Made by a program: the position numbers and the translations under genes
NCBI RefSeq assembly: GCF_046630445.1
Contig: NC_092336.1
Location: 208,291,001-208,355,000, forward strand
Reading direction: 5' to 3'
DNA length: 64,000 nt
Origin: Rutidosis leptorrhynchoides
Lineage: Eukaryota > Streptophyta > Magnoliopsida > Asterales > Asteraceae
The notes under the pieces: model-generated
The model's input: only the letters and a program-made list of their open reading frames with translations
Told to the model about the DNA's origin: nothing
Databases searched by the model: none
In this document: in pieces, positions 11,644-22,747 of the stretch
Numbering within the stretch: the first letter of the stretch is position 1
Layout: each line of letters opens with the position of its first letter

Positions 11644-11838
11644 CTATCACATAATATCAAACGCGTTAAGAGATTAATATATCACATAATATTCACATGT
11701 TAAAAATATATAGTTTCCAACAAAATTTGTTAAGCAATCATTTTTCAAGTAAACACGGTCGAAGTCCAGACTCACTAATGCATCCTAACAAACTTGATAA
11801 GACACACTAATACAAAATTCTGGTTCTCTAAGACCAAC
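11644..11838 (-). other. Element 2B leader
   Basis: AT-rich untranslated leader between the primer site and the acidic ORF; identical in layout to 38452-38646. No gene seen. Confidence 0.6.
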
Positions 11839-11850
11839 GCTCGGATACCA
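11839..11850 (-). other. Primer binding site of element 2B (iMet variant)
   Basis: Minus strand reads TGGTATCCGAGC, one base different from the standard iMet complement TGGTATCAGAGC. The same variant is in element 2A, so it is a family trait. Confidence 0.8.
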
Positions 11851-11852
11851 AC

Positions 11853-14800
11853 TGAAATGTTCCGTTCTTATTGATTAAAAACGTTCCATATTAATTGATT
11901 TCGTTGCGAGGTTTTGACCTCTATATGAGACGTTTTTCAAAGACTGCATTCATTTTAAAACAAACCATAACCTTTATTTCATCAATAAAGGTTTAAAAAG
12001 CTTTACGTAGATTATCAAATAATGATAATCTAAAATATCCTGTTTACACACGACCATTACATAATGGTTTACAATACAAATATGTTACAGCAAAATAAGT
12101 TTCTTGAATGCAGTTTTTACACAATATCATACAAGCATGGACTCCAAATCTCGTCCTTATTTAAGTATGCGACAGCGGAAGCTCTTAATAATCACCTGAG
12201 AATAAACATGCTTAAAACGTCAACAAAAATGTTGGTGAGTTATAGGTTTAACCTATATATATCAAATCATAATAATAGACCACAAGATTTCATATTTCAA
12301 TACACATCCCATACATAGAGATAAAAATCATTCATATGGTGAACACCTGGTAACCGACATTAACAAGATGCATATATAAGAATATCCCCATCATTCCGGG
12401 ACACCCTTCGGATATGATATAAATTTCGAAATACTAAAGCATCCGGTACTTTGGATGGGGTTTGTTAGGCCCAATAGATCTATCTTTAGGATTCGCGTCA
12501 ATTAGGGTGTCTGTTCCCTAATTCTTAGATTACCAGACTTAATAAAAAGGGGCATATTCGATTTTGATAATTCAACCATAGAATGTAGTTTCACGTACTT
12601 GTGTCTATTTTGTAAATCATTTATAAAACCTGCATGTATTCTCATCCCAAAAATATTAGATTTTAAAAGTGGGACTATAACTCACTTTCACAGATTTTTA
12701 CTTCGTCGGGAAGTAAGACTTGGCCACTGGTTGATTCACGAACCTATAATAATATATACATGTATATCAAAGTATGTTCAAAATATATTTACAACACTTT
12801 TAATATATTTTGATGTTTTAAGTTTATTAAGTCAGCTGTCCTCGTTAATAACCTACAACTAGTTGTCCACAGTTAGATGTACAGAAATAAATCGATAAAT
12901 ATTATCTTGAATCAATCCACGACCCAGTGTATACGTATCTCAGTATTGATCACAACTCAAACTATATATATTTTGGAATCAACCTCAACCCTGTATAGCT
13001 AACTCCAACATTCACATATAGAGTGTCTATGGTTGTTCCGAAATATATATAGATGTGTCGACATGATAGGTCGAAACGTTGTATACGTGTCTATGGTATC
13101 TCAAGATTACATAATATACAATACAAGTTGATTAAGTTATGGTTGGAATAGATTTGTTACCAATTTTCACGTAGCTAAAATGAGAAAAATTATCCAATCT
13201 TGTTTTACCCATAACTTCTTCATTTTAAATCCGTTTTGAGTGAATCAAATTGCTATGGTTTCATATTGAACTCTATTTTATGAATCTAAACAGAAAAAGT
13301 ATAGGTTTATTGTCGGAAAAATAATTTACAAGTCATTTTTGTAAAGGTAGTCATTTCAGTCGAAAGAACGACGTCTAGATGACCATTTTAGAAAACATAC
13401 TTCCACTTTGAGTTTAACCATAATTTTTGGATATAGTTTCATGTTCATAATAAAAATCATTTTCTCAGAATAACAACTTTTAAATCAAAGTTTATCATAG
13501 TTTTTAATTAACTAACCCAAAACAGCCCGCGGTGTTACTACGACGGCGTAAATCCGGTTTTACGGTGTTTTTCGTGTTTCCGGGTTTTAAATCATTAAGT
13601 TAGCATATCATATAGATATAGAACATGTGTTTAGTTGATTTTAAAAGTCAAGTTAGAAGGATTAACTTTTGTTTGCGAACAAGTTTAGAATTAACTAAAC
13701 TATGTTCTAGTGATTACAAGTTTAAACCTTCGAATAAGATAGCTTTATATGTATGAATCGAATGATGTTATGAACATCATTACTACCTTAAGTTCCTTGG
13801 ATAAACCTACTGGAAAAGAGAAAAATGGATCTAGCTTCAATGGATCCTTGGATGGCTCGAAGTTCTTGAAGCAGAATCATGACACGAAAACAAGTTCAAG
13901 TAAGATCATCACTTGAAATAAGATTGTTATAGTTATAGAAATTGAACCAAAGTTTGAATATGATTATTACCTTGTATTAGAATGATAACCTACTGTAAGA
14001 AACAAAGATTTCTTAAGGTTGGTTGATCACCTTACAAGATTGGAAGTGAGCTAGCAAACTTGAAAGTATTCTTGATTTTATGAAACTAGAACTTTTGGAA
14101 TTTATGAAGAACACTTAGAACTTGAAGATAGAACTTGAGAGAGATCAATTAGATGAAGAAAATTGAAGAATGAAAGTGTTTGTAGGTGTTTTTGGTCGTT
14201 GGTGTATGGATTAGATATAAAGGATAATGTAATTTTGTTTTCATGTAAATAAGTCATGAATGATTACTCATATTTTTTGTAATTTTATGAGATATTTCAT
14301 GCTAGTTGCCAAATGATGGTTCCCACATGTGTTAGGTGACTCACATGGGCTGCTAAGAGCTGATCATTGGAGTGTATATACCAATAGTACATACATCTAA
14401 AAGCTGTGTATTGTACGAGTACGAATACAGGTGCATACGAGTAGAATTGTTGATGAAACTGAACGAGGATGTAATTGTAAGCATTTTTGTTAAGTAGAAG
14501 TATTTTGATAAGTGTATTGAAGTCTTTCAAAAGTGTATAAATACATATTAAAACACTACATGTGTATACATTTTAACTGAGTCGTTAAGTCATCGTTAGT
14601 CGTTACATGTAAGTGTTGTTTTGAAACCTTTAGGTTAACGATCTTGTTAAATGTTGTTAACCCAATGTTTATAATATCAAATGAGATTTTAAATTATTAT
14701 ATTATCATGATATTATCATGTATGAATATCTCTTAATATGATATATATACATTAAATGTCTTTACAACGATAATCGTTACATATATGTCTCGTTTAAAAA

Positions 14801-15104
14801 TCATTAAGTTAGTAGTCTTGTTTTTACATATGTAGTTCATTGTTAATATACTTAATGATATATTTACTTATCATAGTATCATGTTAACTATATATATATC
14901 CATATATATGTCATCATATAGTTTTTACAAGTTTTAACGTTCGTGAATCACCAGTCAACTTGGGTGGTCAATTGTCTATATGAAACATTTTTCAATTAAT
15001 CAAGTCTTAACAAGTTTGATTGCTTAAAATGTTGGAAACATTTAATCATGTAAATATCAATCTCAATTAATATATATAAACATGGAAAAGTTCGGGTCAC
15101 TACA
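11853..15104 (-). repeat. Element 2B 5' LTR
   Basis: 3252 bp, homologous to both LTRs of element 2A (3429 and 3442 bp). It lacks about 177 bp near 14880, where 2A LTRs carry a second diverged copy of an internal block. On the minus strand it begins TGTAGTGACCC and ends ATTTCA. Small ORFs within it recur in all copies and are not credible genes. Confidence 0.95.
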
Positions 15105-15270
15105 TCACTAGCCTTGAACTAGCTTGTGGTACAAAGTCTCCTACTTTGATTATTCACCACAAGTAGTAATCCTTGAATTTGAGATAAGACTCAAATCTTA
15201 ATTTCCACACATCAATATTCATCTTATCAAAGATTGGTGCTTCTTTCACCAATTCTTCCAATTATCCTAC
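15105..15270 (-). pseudogene. Left copy of element 4 gag start (truncated by element 2B)
   Basis: A 276-bp piece, 15105-15380, matches 22472-22747 with about nine differences by eye. It contains the primer site and the first gag codons. Here the gag ATG is lost (ATG to GTA context near 15270) and an in-frame stop is present, so it is dead. Its presence shows LTR A also served as a 5' LTR. Confidence 0.75.
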
Positions 15271-15366
15271 AGTTTGAGTTGATCCGAGAATCGTTAACTC
15301 AAGTTTTTGCACAAAATGAATTTTGACGCTTTCGCGATCGTTTATAGCGCAATGATTTGAGCAACC

Positions 15367-15378
15367 GCTCTGATACCA
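15367..15378 (-). other. Primer binding site next to LTR A
   Basis: Minus strand TGGTATCAGAGC, exact iMet complement, two bases from the LTR end. A primer site at the outer side of what should be a 3' LTR is the key sign of the tandem arrangement. Confidence 0.9.
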
Positions 15379-15380
15379 AT

Positions 15381-17717
15381 TGTAAGTAACTAGAGGGCGG
15401 GTGAATAGTTACTTAATATGTTTTTAACACTTTTTTGATTGATAACCAAATTCGATTTAACTTTGATCAACCAACTCAACTCAAACTTGATGTGTGTAGT
15501 GTATATGTTCAAAATGATAAATGAAGTAACGTAAAGAATATAGACACAAGGATTTATAGTGGTTCGGGTGGATGTTAACTAATCCACCTTAATCCACTCC
15601 CCGATTACACTAATCGGGATTTGTTGCTTCACTAAGCAATTTTCTCCAAACCCGGTAGAGATCTGATTTACAAGTCTTCAACTTCTTTGGTAGACAACAA
15701 ACCTAATCTTTCTATCCCTTTGAAAGATCAACTCCAACCTAGATCAACTTTTCTTCACCTTGGACAAGTATTAATCTCCAAATAAGATTAATCAACTTCC
15801 TAAGTCCCTTTAAGGAAGTAGATCACTAAGCTAGTCTATGCTTCTACTAATTGAAGTTACAAGACTTATACACTTTGCAATGATGATCCTAACACAATAC
15901 TAAGACATACATTACATTAATTAAACTCACAAGATAAATGAGTTTGATTAGTAAGTTTACAATAACCCAATTCTATATCTATAAGATCATAGAATCTTCT
16001 CTTGCTTGATCACATTTGAGTAGTAATTGATGCACTTGTGACCACTAGAAATAAGCCTTTGAAATATGCAACAGGGTCCACCTCAAATGCTCTTAAATGT
16101 TTGCCTTTTATAGTGAGATTCAAAAAGTAGCCGTTGACACACGGTTGCCATCACGGTCAACCGTGGTGCGACTGTGCGTGCTCCAGTCCAAATTTGGTAT
16201 CCGGTGTATAGCCATTTGACTAGAATTTGAACACTACATTTTGGCACCTTTACTCCTTCTAGCACCTGCAAAAGAAACCAAACATCCTATACAAGTACTA
16301 TATGCATTAAGTGTGTGAGATTTGGTCTTAATGCATGAAAGTGACTAATCATTCCAAAAGTGGTAAACCCAACATTCTTGGAGAAGTGTCTTGATTGATA
16401 TTTTGGGAAATCTCAGTTTGGTCAAGACTTAGTTAGTCACTTAAATGCCCTTGGTTCAATTCTAAAGACTAGTCACTATGTCATTAACTTCTTAGTTTCA
16501 ATTAATCATAAGTCATGTCCTCTTTGAGTTTAATTAGAGATTAATTGAATGATGTCTCTATAAGATAATCATGAAGTATGTAGAGATATTAAGGTTAAGT
16601 TATTCTTAAATAAGCAATCACACTTAGTTACTTAGACTAGACCAAATTGACAATTGACTCTAATTTCATTGTGAACCATTTTACATTTAATCTATTGGAG
16701 TAGGTTAGTTACTTGAATCCTAACTAATGAGCACATAGCAAACATATTAATCAAGTTGACAAGTTTATGAATATTAAGCATATTGACAAGTAGCAAGTAA
16801 TACTCACATAGCAAGAGATAGTTATTCTAGGATCAATCATATAGATACTTGCACAACTTATAATTCAAGCACTTAATAAGTTTAATTTGCAATATAACAT
16901 ATTGCTTGATTAATGTGTAAGCACACATTAGTGTCCAACACATGCACAAGGGAAGAGCAATCTCTAGTTGGGACTTGGTGACCATCCTAAATGTATCTAA
17001 GTGTGTTTTAGGATTACAAGTCATTACTAGTTAACCTTGAGAGCATTGTTCCTCATTTAGCCTTAATTAATCACTAAGTCATTTCTAATAGCAATCATTT
17101 TTCTAGTGACATTAGCTTAAGTGTGTTGGTACTTGATGATCATACTAAGGATATCTAGATAAGAATTAAGATCACAAGTTGTTGATTAACACTTATGTGT
17201 TATGCCTAATCTTAGTTAATTTGTCATTAAGATGTCATTAGGCGTAATTAATCACAATTAGTGTTTTTATGACCAAAACTCGGTTGAGTATGAAGAAGGC
17301 ATCTATTCTAAGCATGTTGAGAAAGGTTTCATGAATTATATATGTCGGGAACTAGTCAAACTTTATTTGGTCGAAAATGGTAACAGAGAAAACTACGGTC
17401 GCACTGCGGTTGACCGTGGTGGCGACCGTGCAACTTGTTTTCACAAAACTGTGTTGCAATTCAGTTTGGGGTTTCATAGTTGACTATGCGGTCGACCGTA
17501 CCTCGACCCTGTGTTTAGCTGAACTTTTGATTTCATTCTTTAACCTATGTTTGACTTGGTCGTTTGCAAGATAAAGTATGGAATAGTGACCTTGCATGTT
17601 TTATGTTAAGATGTCAGTCATCACTTATGCATATGTGTGGGTAATCATCAACACATATTCTTTAGTTAATCATACTTAAGTTTATCATTTAGTGCATTAA
17701 CCCATATTCAACCAACA
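15381..17717 (-). repeat. Element 4 LTR A (shared middle LTR)
   Basis: 2337 bp, minus strand TGTTGG...TTACA. It matches LTR B (22748-24975), which lacks about 109 bp present here at about 15910-16020. Palindromic ACGGT(C/T)(G/A)ACCGT-type motifs lie at 16138-16180, 17394-17430 and 17476-17513. Confidence 0.93.
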
Positions 17718-17885
17718 TTCTCCCCCTTTTTGATGATGACAAACATACAAGTGATGAGGGACATTTAGCTATAAATACGCAAGTGTTAACAATCACTTGT
17801 ATCCATCTTTCTCCCCCTTTTGTCGAAGCAAAAAGGTTAGCTCTCCCTAGAACTAAGCTCGCCCTTAGAACAAAACTCCCCCTTA
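17718..17885 (-). promoter_or_regulatory. Multiple polypurine tracts of element 4
   Basis: On the minus strand three G-rich purine tracts occur: AAAAAGGGGGAGAA against the LTR (17718-17732), CAAAAGGGGGAGAAAG (about 17809-17824) and AAGGGGGAGTTTTG (about 17870-17885). Repeated PPTs upstream of the 3' LTR are a known Sirevirus signature. Confidence 0.75.
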
Positions 17886-18018
17886 AATTGTGCATATTGG
17901 AAAAACATATATATTAAAACACAACAAGCATACATTTTATTCAAAGTAAGCACGAAACATAGTGATGCATATATGAAAATATGCATAGAAGGTACAGTAG
18001 ATCATGCCTAAGTTTGTT

Positions 18019-19062
18019 CTACATGGGATGAGATGTGCTTGGGTGAGATGAGCATTTCTCACAAACAAGATTGTTCAGAAAGCGTCGCAGGATCTTGTGA
18101 GTTCGACGATTCTGACGATGAAGGATGGACATTTGAGTGGAGGATAAGAGTGTAATGAATTGGTCATCTTCCACACTATCATCAGATCCCGTAACACTCC
18201 AGGCAGGTGTGTTCTCACCTTCTGTTTCTTCGTTAAAAGGTCAAACCGAATCATAATTGATTGGGAGGGAGGTTAGACCAACAGGATGTACGTCACGAAC
18301 GCACAGTTGTGTGAAGAGCTTCGTTAAGTGTGCTCCATAGGGAAGACAGAGAGATTCATTGTACACCAATCCATTCATCCTTTTTGCCATGAATATTTCC
18401 ATGTTGACTTGAATTCGGTGTTGGAGACACCAGAGTAGTGAGGCTTCACAGGCATAAACATTTGTGGATAGTGTTTCCCCCTTGCAGTAGATATTTTGAC
18501 TTATGACTTTGAGCCAAAGGTCAAACTTAGGTGCAAGATTATTTGCCTTAAGACCATCACTTTGGATTTCAATGTGATTGATGGTCCTTTGACAAAAGGT
18601 GTTGATGATGTCACCTTTTGTGACAAATTCGGGAAGACAGAGGAGATATGGACTATAGGAGAAATATTCCACGCCTTCATCGGGAACATGCATAAATTTT
18701 CCAAAGTCTTTGAGAGACATGGAAAACCCTTTATAAAACAACCGGAATTTGATGTTATTTGGGGGAGTGAATTCATAGTTAGCGTAGAATTCACGAACAA
18801 GAGTGGAGTGAATGGGACCTTTCAAAGTCAGGAATGAATCCAATTTTATGTAAGCAAAGTTTTCGAGAAGCTCTTTTGAAAAGTGCTCAATAATGACCAT
18901 ACAACCTTCGTCAATTGGTCTAGTGCTAACCATTTGTCAGCTGCGATTAACCACATCTCATTCTTCTTGAGAGTTAGGAAAGAGATTGTCAAAGGAGTCA
19001 GAAATTGAAGAAGATAAGTCAATCACAAAAGGATTGTTGGGAGAGTTGTTTGCTTGACTCAT
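18019..19062 (-). pseudogene. Env-position ORF 1, PF20167-like, three in-frame TGA stops
   Basis: From ATG 19062 to TAG 18019-18021 there is a frame of 348 codons interrupted by TGA at 18958-18960, 18937-18939 and 18241-18243. The open middle part (18933-18241, 230 aa) resembles the putative plant transposon protein domain (PF20167): SFLTLKGPIHSTLVREFYANYEF, then LPYGAHLTKLF near the end. After the last TGA the frame continues with an acidic stretch and a basic helix. It is clearly related to the next ORF upstream. No signal peptide or membrane segment is visible, so calling it envelope-like refers to position only. Function unknown. Confidence 0.7.
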
Positions 19063-19288
19063 TTTGAGTGAGATGGTGTAGTGAGTTTTGCATCATAATC
19101 TTCTCAATTTAAAGGGAAAAAGATGAACCTTCATTTAATCTTTCATTCCCTTTTGGAGTAATTGAATCTTTTGAGAATTTTGATCATATTCAAGTATGCT
19201 AGTTTATGAATAATACTTTGAGAACAGATCCAACTAGATTTGAGAGGTTCAATGTGCATTTATTTTTCAAAGAGAGAGAAAGAAGTGT

Positions 19289-19340
19289 CAGACCGATACA
19301 CGGTCAATGCTACGGTCGATCACGTAGTTGACGGTGTGAG
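19289..19340. repeat. Palindromic motif block upstream of ORF 1
   Basis: CAGACC...CACGGTCAA...ACGGTCGA followed by GTTGACGGTGTG. It resembles the block at 21141-21190 and the LTR palindromes of this element. Confidence 0.55.
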
Positions 19341-19469
19341 AACTGTCAGAAATATAAGTTAACTGACTCAAATTGAACAGATTCTAATCAAGAAATATTC
19401 AAATAGTCACACATTCAATTAATACAAACAAGTTTATTCAACCTAACATTTTAACTTCTCTCACTTCCT

Positions 19470-20504
19470 TCACCTTCCACTTCTCACATCGCTACTACTC
19501 CGACATGAAAAAGCCTTTTTCGCTTTCTTTAGTAGCAGGCTGATCTTGGATTGATACTTCTTTATTTTAGCTTGATTTAGGTAGATTCGTTCAGCTTTTG
19601 AATCACGGTCCAAGCCATAAAAAGGATCATTAGATTCATCCGAAAACTGTTCTTCATCACTGTCGGATATATCTTCCAAGTTGATTTGAGAGTTGGTCAT
19701 GGCTTCATAAACCCTTTCAATCTCATCAGAGTCATCTTCATCATCCCACCCCATCAATGTTAATGTATGACGATTAAATATTTGATAGGTTGGATTTATG
19801 CGAATGTCATCTGTTGCCCTTAATTTGCCAAATAACTTCGTAAGATGCATTCCATAATGAAGAGCTCTTGTTGAGTCCTTTGGCACATTGCTCATTCGTA
19901 TGGCCATAAAGTATGCCATGTTTACTGGGATTTGTATTTCTAGGCACCAAAGAAGAGCCATCTGAACAACATCGATATGTGAGCGATTTCCCATTCTACA
20001 GTACGCATTGTAATCGATCACTGTGTTCCATATTCAGAACTTCTTCCGCAGGTGTTTGCTCAACACTCCTTGATTGAGAATTTCTTCTCTCGAAGCATTG
20101 TCTTCACACGGTGTTCGAATAGCATCATCTTTATTGATGAAATCAGAAAGATAGGTCAGACGGTGTCCTGTGTGGAAGAACCTTTCTCCACTTGCTGTAA
20201 CTTCTAGAAGTTTTTCAAAATCTTGAAGTGTTACTGTAGTTCTTGAAGCTTTTAGCCTAAAGGTAACTGAACCGTTGGTATAGACGAAGCTAGAGTAAAA
20301 GTCCCGAACGAGTGATGGATAAATTGGTCCATTTAGATCAAGAATTACATCCCAGTATAAATATGAGAAAGCTGCCACCATTTCAGGAAAATCTTCTGCT
20401 TCAATTCTCCTTCCTTCTGCTATTGTTCGATTTTTCACTCTTTTTCTGTTAAGTGTTGATTGGTGTGGGCGAAAGTTAGATGAGTTTTCTCCTCGATTTG
20501 CCAT
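19470..20504 (-). pseudogene. Env-position ORF 2, PF20167-like, one in-frame TGA stop
   Basis: The ATG at 20504 (MANRGENSSN) starts a 344-residue frame broken only by TGA 20034-20036; the two halves are in the same frame. It shares the pattern DLNGPIYPSLVRDFY and LHYGMHLTKLF with ORF 1, followed by an acidic region (DSDEEQFSDESND) and a basic Lys-rich tail. The TGA sits where ORF 1 has the FDLW motif. Paralogue of ORF 1 in tandem. Function unknown; PF20167 assignment is from memory of the family and needs a profile search. Confidence 0.7.
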
Positions 20505-20543
20505 TTTCTGCGCATTGACACTTTTAATTAATTCAAAGTGCAT

Positions 20544-21140
20544 AATTCAATTGTAGGAAACAAGTTTTGCAAACTTTAATTATCATCAATAGATAGACGT
20601 TTTGATGTTAATGTTCTTCACATTTTCAATCTTCATTAGTGTCAATGAGTTTTCAACTAAATTAAGATTTTCACAAAGTTCATATGTGTTCTAGACTTTT
20701 GAGATTATCATCAACACATGTTTTGACATCTAACATTATTACACTCCATTTGCAACAATGTTGTTTTATATCATATGAACAATGCTTCTATGAAAATCTA
20801 ACCTAGATGTATAATGAACCCTAGAATTAGTCATTGTTAAATTAACGCATAGATAGGTACTACTACAATCGTTTCTAAGTTGTTCTTCAAGAACAATTTT
20901 GATTGTTTGCATCAATTCAAGTTTTGACTTACTCTAGTTAGGGTCTCTTCATAACCCTAATTCATCATATAAATACAACTGAATGCTAGGAAAGCAAGGA
21001 TTAATCATACCGAAAGTAGGAATTGAAATTTATGGAATGAGCATTCTTCTCCGTGCAGTCGATCTCCTCAGCCGTGTGTGTGTTTTGAAGTGAGTTGAAA
21101 AGAAATAAAAGCGAGGGTTTAGTTTAATTTAAAACAGAAT
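20544..21140. other. Element 4 spacer between palindrome block and ORF 2
   Basis: AT-rich non-coding sequence with no gene, RNA or repeat that I can support; it would be the 5' leader or promoter of ORF 2 if that ORF is separately transcribed. Confidence 0.4.
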
Positions 21141-21256
21141 CAGACCACGCACGGTCAAAGCACGGTCGACCGTGGTGTTAGCCGTGCAGATATTTTTACA
21201 CGTTCAGGACAGGAGTCTGCAGTTGTGTATACGGTCAGCCGTGGTGCTGCCGTGGA
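21141..21256. repeat. Palindromic motif block upstream of ORF 2
   Basis: GCACGGTCGACCGTGGTG, with a perfect ACGGTCGACCGT core, and a second arm ACGGTCAGCCGTGG about 60 nt on. Same motif family as in LTRs A and B. Confidence 0.6.
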
Positions 21257-21418
21257 TCCTTCTGATCACTTATTTCTTCACCTCTTCGAACTCGTTTTGA
21301 CGATTCTTAGGTTCTAAATAATACTTGAGGACAATTTTTCTTTTCCTAACATTGAATGATTACATCCTCCCGATGTTTAATCATCAATGAAACGTAATAT
21401 ACTATATCTATATGTATG

Positions 21419-21529
<111 letters not shown>

Positions 21530-21745
21530 ATTCATATTTAATCATTCGCATAGTATACACAAAACACATCAATCTAGTATTTAGCATGCAATACCTATTT
21601 TCACATAAACACACAATCCTAAGGCAAGGAAACTTCCTACACTAATCTTTTAAAATCACTTTTTAAAAACAATTTTTCATTTGCAAGAAAAACCTTTCAT
21701 TAATACAAAGTCTTTTTGAGAAGGTTATTCTCATTAGCATTTTGA

Positions 21746-22637
21746 TCATTGATTTTGATTGATTTTAAGATTACCCAATCCTTGACTTATCCCTACCATG
21801 GAATTGTTAGCTTGGTCCATTTTTCCCATATTCTCAATTTTCCTAATAATAGATAATGGACTTTGATTACAAGATTTGTGTTTGCTAGAGTCGTGACATA
21901 TATTCATTTCATGTTTATCTCTTGATGAATCACAAATAGTTATTCTTTCAAGTTTTCTTTTCAAGGTGTTATTTTCATCAATTAAAACTTTGTTAAGTTG
22001 TCTAACTTTGTGTAATTCTTTCTCCAACAGTTTTACTTTGTCACGACTACTATCATACACAAATTTAATAGTCTTGTAAATCATCTAACAATTCTTCATA
22101 ATGAGAAGGATAGAATACATGTACCTCATTGCAATCCATGCTTGAGACATCATCTTCTTTGAATGGAGATTCAACCTCTTCTTCACTTTAACCATCTTGA
22201 TCCAAATCATTCAAACAACTCATGAGGCAAAAGTCTTCATTTCCATTCAACCCTTTTGCTTGAGAATTACCAACCTTTTCCAAATCCTTTCCAATTCCTT
22301 TACCCTTTAAACTCCTAGAGTTTAAATCTTCTTGAGAACATAGTGAATCCTAACATTCTTTAGTACTTTCACATGAAATTATCTTTAACCTTTCTTCACT
22401 AAGAAGAATTCCATGAAGTAGTGAAATTTCATCAAATTGTTTCAAAACATCATTGTTTTGAAATGTTGACTTCACTAGCCTTGAACTAGCTTGTGGTACA
22501 AAGTCTCCTACTTTGATTATTCACCACAAGTAGTAATCCTTGGATTTGAGATAAGACTCAAATCTTAATTTCCACACATCAATATTCATCTTATCAAATA
22601 TTGGTGCTTCTTTCACCAATTCTTCCAAGTATCCCAT
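21746..22637 (-). pseudogene. Element 4 gag remnant
   Basis: Starts at ATG 22637 shortly after the primer site with a copia-type gag N-terminus (MNIDVWKLRFESYL...). It is broken by an in-frame TGA where an Arg is expected, further stops near 22346 and 22186, and a frameshift near 22085. The last open segment (22084-21746, 112 aa) is a Leu/Lys-rich coiled coil, as seen in Sirevirus gag C-termini. No zinc knuckle or pol follows; sequence goes straight to the TA run. Confidence 0.65.
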
Positions 22638-22733
22638 AGTTTGAGTTGATCTGAGAATCGTTGACTCAAGTTTTTGCACAAAACGAATTTTGACGCTTTC
22701 ACGATCGTTTATAGCGCAATGATTTGAGCAACC

Positions 22734-22745
22734 GCTCTGATACCA
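22734..22745 (-). other. Primer binding site of element 4
   Basis: Minus strand TGGTATCAGAGC, iMet complement, two bases inside LTR B. Confidence 0.92.
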
Positions 22746-22747
22746 AT

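Larger units (their letters stand above)
9551..15104 (-). mobile_element. Element 2B: 5' half of a Ty3/gypsy element with extra ORFs
   Basis: Reading on the minus strand from 15104: 5' LTR, primer site, acidic ORF, F-box-like ORF, PPT-like hairpin and the start of gag, which is broken by element 1 at 9551 and resumes at 22-1. The remainder is beyond the left edge. The non-LTR part matches element 2A (36364-38660) almost base for base with equal spacing. The right junction is TACA followed by TCACT; the empty site is at 22472-22476 in element 4. Different flanks from 2A show independent insertions of one family. Confidence 0.93.

Noticed and set aside
12064-12862. ORFs of 84-92 codons in element 2 LTRs (also at 28809, 29368, 38852, 39411)
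   Set aside because: Same reason: LTR copies, with no domain, signal or codon pattern to support coding.
18019-20504. The two ORFs of element 4 as true envelope genes
   Set aside because: They sit in the envelope position but show no signal peptide, membrane anchor or cleavage site; only the position fits.
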